A stretch of DNA of 10,745 bases from contig CAJZFF010000030.1 of assembly GCA_915069725.1 (NCBI GenBank), positions 1-10,745 on the forward strand. Reading direction: 5' to 3'. The notes below the pieces were generated by a model. That model did no database searches and had not been told where the DNA came from. It saw only the letters and a list, made by a program, of their open reading frames with translations. Made by a program: the position numbers and the translations under genes. Below, one piece after another: positions 6,301 through 10,745 of this stretch. Source of the stretch: an uncultured Actinomyces sp. GTDB taxonomy: Bacteria; Actinomycetota; Actinomycetes; Actinomycetales; Actinomycetaceae. How positions within the stretch are numbered: the stretch's first letter is position 1; every line of letters starts with the position of its first letter.

Positions 6301-8132
6301 CGGGCCCCCACGGGTCACAGCCCACAGCGGCTCCCCAGGGGGCGGTCTGCACCCCGATGCCGGCCGGCAAACCCTCGGCGCAGCTGGAGGAGGTCCTCCA
6401 GCTCGTCCTCCAAGGGCTGTCCCGTGGGGAGGAGCCTGGAGCAGCGCCCCGTGTCGCCGTGCTCCTGGACCGCCCTCAGCCCCACCTGAGCAACTGGCTC
6501 GGGCCGGCGCTGGGAGCGCGCGAGCTGATCGTCTGCACCATGCAGGACGAGCAGGACGGGTGCCCCGAGGTGGAACCAGCGGAGTACTCCGGTCTCATCG
6601 GTCTGGCCCGAGTGGTCGCCTTCACGAACCAGGTCGACCTGCACCAGGCCCTGGCCACTCACGGCCGGTTCGACGTCCTCATGGACGCACTCACCCACAG
6701 CCCGGGCATGCGTGCCACGTCCGCCCAGTTGTTCATCGGCATTGTCCGCGACGGCGGGTACTACGTCGCCATCGATGGTGTGGCGCTGGGCGAGAGCCCC
6801 AACACCGCTGGGCTCATCACCCGGGCCTCGCGCAGTCTCGCCGGCCTGCACGGAGCCGCGGGGGAGCTGAGTGGGGACGAACGGGCCTACGGCGAGCAGG
6901 TGGCTGCACTGACCGTCCTCGACGGCGGTGTCGTGCTGCGTAAACGAGGAGACGGATTCGTCAAGCTCCGATACGCCGAGACCCCGCCGATCCTGTCCGC
7001 CCGCTACGGCGAGTCCTGGGGGCGGTCGCTGGAGACCCTCCCCGCGCGGGTCACCCCGCTGGAGGTCATTGGCGTCACAAACAACCCGGGACTGTGCGCC
7101 AAGAGGCTTCCGCGCGAGAACCGCATCCCCGAGACCTCCGTCCTGGAGTACCGGGACGTGTGCGTCGCCCCCCGCCAGGTGCTTGTCAAGGATCATCTCC
7201 TGCTGCCCAACACCTTCCGCCTGGCCACGACCAAGCGGCTGGTCAGCACGGCGCTGAAGGAACTCAACCACTACTACGCCGCGCCCACGGTTGATACGCA
7301 GTCGGCTCCTAGGCGTGAAGGAACCTTCTTCTACCTGGACATCGAGTACAACCGGCACTTCGGCCACTTCATGACCGAGGTCGTTCCCAGGCTCTACGCC
7401 TGGGAGCTGGCGCGGGCGACGCATCCCGACATCCGGATCCTCACCAACAGCAGGGCCGACCGCGGCCGTCCCCCTGCCTACCAGCGCATCCTCCTGGAGG
7501 CCTACGGCATCGACGACGACCTGGTCGAGGTCATCACCTCCCCGGTGAAGGTCGATACCCTCGTGTGCGCCATGCCCCTCATGCAGAACGGGCGATTCGC
7601 CGACCCGGCTCTGGCCTCAACCTGCCACCGCCTGCGTGACGGCCTGCTGGAGCGGTCAACCCCCAACGACAAGCCCCAGCGCAGGCTCTTCATCTCCCGC
7701 AAACCCGACATGTGGCGCGAGTGCCTCAACGGCAGTCAGGTCGAGGAGTCCTTCGCCCGCCGGGGCTTCACCATCATCCGGCCCGAGGGCCACTCCATCG
7801 TGGAGCAGGCCCGCATGTTCTACGAGGCCGACGTCGTGGCCGGGTACATCGGCTCGGCCCTGTACAACATCATGTTCGCGCGCCGCCCGATCGACGTCAT
7901 CGGCTTCATCAACCAGTCCTACCTGGCCACCAACGAGTACCTCATCTGCTCGGCCCTCGGCCACCGCCTGCACCTGTTCTACGGTGATGAGATCACCGAC
8001 GGCAGGGGGAAGGACTGCGAGGGCCGGGACCTGGGAGTCACCAACCGGGACTACGTGTTCAACATCGAGCGCGACGGCGACCAGCTCGACGAGCTGCTCG
8101 ACTCCCTGGAGGAGACATGGGGGGAGTCATGA
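6297..8132 (+). CDS. GT61 (DUF563) glycosyltransferase with N-terminal methyltransferase-like domain
   Basis: A 611-residue protein. The C-terminal half, about 300-560, is a Glyco_transf_61 (PF04577/DUF563) domain. It shows GHFMTE with H357 and E361 followed by PRLY, the RRLFISRK segment, PEGHS at 496-500 followed by IVEQ, and GYIGSALYN at 516-524. Family members transfer sugars to polysaccharides or glycans; donor and acceptor cannot be read here. The N-terminal part, about 40-200, resembles a Rossmann-fold class I methyltransferase: FDVLMD at 125-130, then a helix and VRDGGYYVAID, as in proteins reading FDVIIDD then RPGGLYVIED. The GxGxG SAM-binding loop is not visible, so this domain may be inactive or bind something else. 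There is no signal peptide or membrane segment, so a cytoplasmic role is expected. The start at 6297 overlaps the previous stop (ATGA) and has a ribosome binding site. The GT61 call is firm; the N-terminal call is by pattern recognition only. Confidence 0.8.
   Translation: MTGPHGSQPTAAPQGAVCTPMPAGKPSAQLEEVLQLVLQGLSRGEEPGAAPRVAVLLDRPQPHLSNWLGPALGARELIVCTMQDEQDGCPEVEPAEYSGLIGLARVVAFTNQVDLHQALATHGRFDVLMDALTHSPGMRATSAQLFIGIVRDGGYYVAIDGVALGESPNTAGLITRASRSLAGLHGAAGELSGDERAYGEQVAALTVLDGGVVLRKRGDGFVKLRYAETPPILSARYGESWGRSLETLPARVTPLEVIGVTNNPGLCAKRLPRENRIPETSVLEYRDVCVAPRQVLVKDHLLLPNTFRLATTKRLVSTALKELNHYYAAPTVDTQSAPRREGTFFYLDIEYNRHFGHFMTEVVPRLYAWELARATHPDIRILTNSRADRGRPPAYQRILLEAYGIDDDLVEVITSPVKVDTLVCAMPLMQNGRFADPALASTCHRLRDGLLERSTPNDKPQRRLFISRKPDMWRECLNGSQVEESFARRGFTIIRPEGHSIVEQARMFYEADVVAGYIGSALYNIMFARRPIDVIGFINQSYLATNEYLICSALGHRLHLFYGDEITDGRGKDCEGRDLGVTNRDYVFNIERDGDQLDELLDSLEETWGES
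8108..8114 (+). promoter_or_regulatory. ribosome binding site of the CgeB/GT2 gene, with two possible starts
   Basis: GGAGGAG lies just before two in-frame ATG codons. For the ATG at 8117 the GGAGG core is four bases away, somewhat short. For the ATG at 8129, which makes the ATGA overlap seen at the other junctions, the same site is far (14 bases) and a closer GGGGAG (8121-8126) is only two bases away. The start is therefore undecided. Confidence 0.5.
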
Positions 8133-10054
8133 GCTCGTCGGAGACCCGCACCTCGCCTCGGACGGCCCCCGAGCTGCGGCGAGCCCTGTGGCACCTGCGC
8201 CACTCGGGGCTGACGGGGCTGCGTGAGCACCTGCGCCGTCGTCGGGCGACGGCCTGGGCCCGTCCCCGCCGGTGGGCCTCCGGGCGACGGGACCAGACCC
8301 TCCTGCCGGACTGGCCCCTGCCCTCACCGCAGGAGACCGGACTTCGCCACGACGTCACCGTCGGGCTGATCGCCGATGAGTTCACTGCGCTCGCCTTGCG
8401 CTACGAGTGGCGCTCCGTGCCCTTGACGCCCACCGGCTGGCGCGAGCAGATTGAGCAGAGCCCCATCGACCTGCTCTTCGTGGAGTCCGCCTGGCACGGC
8501 AACGACGACGCCTGGCGCTTCCAGGTCATCGGCTCCCAGGGGCCCTCGGGCCACCTGAGGGACATGGTCACCGCACTGCGGGACCGAGGAGTGCCGACGG
8601 TCTTCTGGAACAAGGAGGATCCCGCCCACTACGACGAGGCCATCGAGACCGCCCGCCTCTTCGACTGGGTCTTCACCACCGATGAGGCGATGGTGGAGCA
8701 CTACCGGCGTGACCTGGGACATGACCGCATCGGCATCCTGCCCTTCGCCGCCCAGCCCGCGATCCACAACCCGATCCGCCTGCTGGACGAGGAGGGTCGT
8801 CCCGTGCCCCTGAGGGATGTCGCCTTCGCCGGCACCTACTTCGCTCACAAGTACCCCGAGCGGCGCGAGCAGATGGAGATCGTTCTGGGCGGCGCCCACG
8901 ACGTCTCGGCACGCCTGCCCCGCGGGCTGGACATCTTCTCCCGGTACCTCGGCGGCGACGACACCTACCAGTTCCCGCCTCCGTGGGACTCGCATGTGCG
9001 CGGCAGCCTCACCTACACCCAGATGCTCAGCGCCTACCGCGCCTACGCCGTCTTCCTCAACGTCAGCTCCGTGGTGGATAGCCCCTCCATGCTTCCGCGT
9101 CGCGTCATCGAGGTCCTGGCCTGCGGCACTCCCGTGGTGAGCACCCCGACACCGGCCACCGACCGCCTGCTGCCCGCAGGCGCCCTGGCCAAGGTCACCG
9201 ACCGCGCTCAGGCCGGGCACACCGTGCGCGCGCTCGTGACCAACCCGGTCCTCGGGGAGTACATGACGCATCTGGCGCAACGGGAGATCTGGAGCCGGCA
9301 CACCTACAGCCACCGCGTGGAGACCGTGCTGCGAGCCGTCGGCATGGGGGAGCGGGCCACGCGCCACCCCACCATCGCACCGCTGGTGTCCACCATCCGG
9401 CCCGAGCAGATCGACCACGTCCTTGAGACCCTGGCCGGTCAGAAGCAGGTGACGATGACGCCGGTCATCCTCACCCACGGTTTCACCGCCCCGGCCCGCA
9501 GCAGGGCCCGGGCCCGCGAGCTGGACCTTGAGATCGACTGGGTCACCGCCGAGACCAGCACTCCCTTGGGTGGCTGCTACAACCTCATGCTCTCGCGGGT
9601 CGAGGCCGACTACATCGCCAAGATGGACGACGACGACCTCTACGGCGATCACTACCTCTTCGAGTCCCTCGCGGCGGCCGACTACGCCCGTGCTGAGGTC
9701 GTGGGCAAGCACGCCCACTACCTGCACCTGACGGGCCCGGACCTGACGGTGCTGCGCTTCGCCGACTGGGAGCACCGCTATACGACTTTCGTCTCCGGGC
9801 CGACCCTGGTGGCTCGAGCGGACCTGGCGCGCGAGGTGACTTTTCCCGAGACGACCACCGGCGAGGACACCGGTTTCCTCAATGACTGCACACGTGCCGG
9901 GGCCCGTATCTATTCGGCCTCCCGATTCGGGTTCGTCCAACGGCGAGGGACGACTTTCGGACACACCTGGGACATCTCCAACGCGGAGGTGCTGGCTACG
10001 TCCACCATTAGTCATTGGGGACCGCCCCACGAAACGGAGATGCCCACCTCATGA
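8117..10054 (+). CDS. bifunctional glycosyltransferase: CgeB-type GT-B domain plus GT2-type domain
   Basis: A 645-residue protein (641 if it starts at 8129) with two transferase modules. Residues about 80-405 resemble CgeB-family / DUF3880 glycosyltransferases. This part has WNKEDP at 164-169, a segment reading FDWVFTTDEAMVEHY, LPFAAQP, a DVAFAGTY strand, and PRRVIE at 327-332 followed by ACGTPVVST, the sugar-nucleotide side of a GT-B fold (Glyco_trans_1_2 type). Residues about 445-640 look like a GT-A, GT2-like domain, with D504-D507 in the metal-binding MDDDDLYG motif and G582-E583-D584 as the acceptor-activating ED motif. The first 75 residues are Arg-rich and unassigned. It presumably adds two sugars, or one sugar with the second domain as partner, during glycopolymer synthesis in the cytoplasm. 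It overlaps the previous gene by 16 or 4 bases and the next by 4. Both families are recognised with good confidence; linkages are unknown. Confidence 0.8.
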   Translation: MGGVMSSSETRTSPRTAPELRRALWHLRHSGLTGLREHLRRRRATAWARPRRWASGRRDQTLLPDWPLPSPQETGLRHDVTVGLIADEFTALALRYEWRSVPLTPTGWREQIEQSPIDLLFVESAWHGNDDAWRFQVIGSQGPSGHLRDMVTALRDRGVPTVFWNKEDPAHYDEAIETARLFDWVFTTDEAMVEHYRRDLGHDRIGILPFAAQPAIHNPIRLLDEEGRPVPLRDVAFAGTYFAHKYPERREQMEIVLGGAHDVSARLPRGLDIFSRYLGGDDTYQFPPPWDSHVRGSLTYTQMLSAYRAYAVFLNVSSVVDSPSMLPRRVIEVLACGTPVVSTPTPATDRLLPAGALAKVTDRAQAGHTVRALVTNPVLGEYMTHLAQREIWSRHTYSHRVETVLRAVGMGERATRHPTIAPLVSTIRPEQIDHVLETLAGQKQVTMTPVILTHGFTAPARSRARARELDLEIDWVTAETSTPLGGCYNLMLSRVEADYIAKMDDDDLYGDHYLFESLAAADYARAEVVGKHAHYLHLTGPDLTVLRFADWEHRYTTFVSGPTLVARADLAREVTFPETTTGEDTGFLNDCTRAGARIYSASRFGFVQRRGTTFGHTWDISNAEVLATSTISHWGPPHETEMPTS

Positions 10055-10745
10055 ATGCCCGCAGCACCGAGACCTTGCACGTCATCATCATCGGTTCCGC
10101 AGATGGGCAGGCCACTCTCGACTCTCTTGGCCAGGACTCGCCCGAAGGCGGGATCGTCCCCATCGGCTGCCCCGATCCGGCGGGACTGGGCCAGGTCCTG
10201 CGCCCCCTGGCCGCAGGGACCCGGGTCCTGCTCCTTCAGGCGGGAGACCGGGTCGAGCCGGGCTATCTCACCTCAGTGGCCCAGCGCGGCACCGGCGAGG
10301 CGGTCGTCCTCACCCCGACCGTGACCATTCGCCCCGACGGCGCCCGCGACGAGCGGCTGCAGTGGCGCTTCAAGCACGGCAGCCGCACCGCTGACCTGAC
10401 CGTCGAGCCCCACATCTTCCCCGATACCGTCAGCGGAGCGGTGCTCACCATCCCCCGTCACGGCCTGCAGGACTGGGGCGGACCAGGGGCCCTCCACGCC
10501 GGGGATAGCGCCGTCGGCGCTCAGACCGCGGCCGATGACGAGCACACCGCCCTGAGTGGGCTCATTGCCCACATCATGGCCACCGGCAACCGGGTGGGCC
10601 TCCACGACGGCCCGGCCGTCGTCCGCCACGCCCCCCAGCCCCCCGGCCCCTGGGGAAGGATCGACCGCTACCGCCACCTGCTGGGCACGCTCCTGCCGGC
10701 GTGGCTGCAGGCTGATAGCCCACCACCCGCCTGGGTCTACCAGCT
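10051..10745 (+). CDS. GT2-like protein, 3'-partial, possibly start of a GT2/CDP-glycerol transferase fusion
   Basis: The frame opens at ATG 10051, overlapping the previous stop as ATGA, and stays open to the window end (231 codons). GGAGA at 10036-10040 is a possible ribosome binding site, ten bases away. The layout looks like a GT-A domain: an N-terminal strand LHVIIIG at 9-15, RVLLLQAGDRVEPGYL at 58-73 where GT2 enzymes have LDADD followed by xxxPxYL, an intermediate S-G-A-V-L strand near 128-132, and D162-D163-E164-H165 where the acceptor-activating ED/DD motif sits. The usual DxD is replaced by QAGD, so metal-dependent catalysis is doubtful. The final residues (RYRHLLGTLLPAWLQ and after) resemble the linker that joins GT2 and CDP-glycerol phosphotransferase domains in bifunctional teichoic-acid enzymes, but the second domain would lie outside the window. 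Gene reality is well supported by the frame and overlap; the function is tentative. Confidence 0.62.
   Translation, partial: MNARSTETLHVIIIGSADGQATLDSLGQDSPEGGIVPIGCPDPAGLGQVLRPLAAGTRVLLLQAGDRVEPGYLTSVAQRGTGEAVVLTPTVTIRPDGARDERLQWRFKHGSRTADLTVEPHIFPDTVSGAVLTIPRHGLQDWGGPGALHAGDSAVGAQTAADDEHTALSGLIAHIMATGNRVGLHDGPAVVRHAPQPPGPWGRIDRYRHLLGTLLPAWLQADSPPPAWVYQ

Noticed and set aside
8324..10030. Antisense open frame of 568 codons opposite the CgeB/GT2 gene
   Set aside because: Same shadow pattern, no recognisable domain, and the opposite frame carries complete glycosyltransferase motifs.
9882..10394. + strand open frame of 170 codons across the end of the CgeB/GT2 gene, and a second at 10055-10324
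   Set aside because: Arg/Pro/Ser-rich translations without domain features. The frame starting at 10051 explains the region with GT-like protein and an ATGA overlap.

Overview
The window is high-GC DNA (roughly two thirds G+C by eye), densely coded on the + strand only. Codon choice, protein style and the mix of CDP-glycerol phosphotransferases with several glycosyltransferases fit a high-GC actinobacterium. The nearest match I can suggest by recognition is an oral Actinomyces-type genome, but no rRNA or other marker is present to prove it. No tRNA, rRNA, CRISPR array, insertion sequence or transposase is visible.

Layout: (1) bases 2-1513, the 3' part of a CDP-glycerol glycerophosphotransferase whose start lies outside the window; (2) 1514-1777, a relatively A+T-rich non-coding gap with a 10-bp direct repeat; (3) 1778-2170, tagD, glycerol-3-phosphate cytidylyltransferase; (4) 2171-2310, a gap with small overlapping inverted repeats; (5) 2311-6300, a 1329-residue protein made of TPR repeats, a second CDP-glycerol phosphotransferase domain and a GT4-type glycosyltransferase domain; (6) 6297-8132, a GT61 (DUF563) glycosyltransferase with an N-terminal degenerate methyltransferase-like domain; (7) 8117-10054, a CgeB-type glycosyltransferase fused to a GT2-type domain; (8) 10051 to the window end, the N-terminal part of a further, degenerate GT2-like protein.

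Together the genes describe a surface glycopolymer locus of the teichoic-acid type. TagD makes CDP-glycerol. Two phosphotransferases (the first gene and the middle domain of the large protein) would add glycerol phosphate. At least three more glycosyltransferase activities (GT4, GT61, and the CgeB plus GT2 fusion) would add sugars, either within a mixed sugar / glycerol-phosphate repeat or as side chains. The last four genes overlap by stop/start ATGA motifs and look like one translationally coupled unit. The unusual feature is the degree of domain fusion: three successive multi-domain enzymes, probably an assembly line for a complex phosphoglycan. No flippase, ABC exporter, LCP ligase or initiating membrane transferase is in view; these may lie outside.
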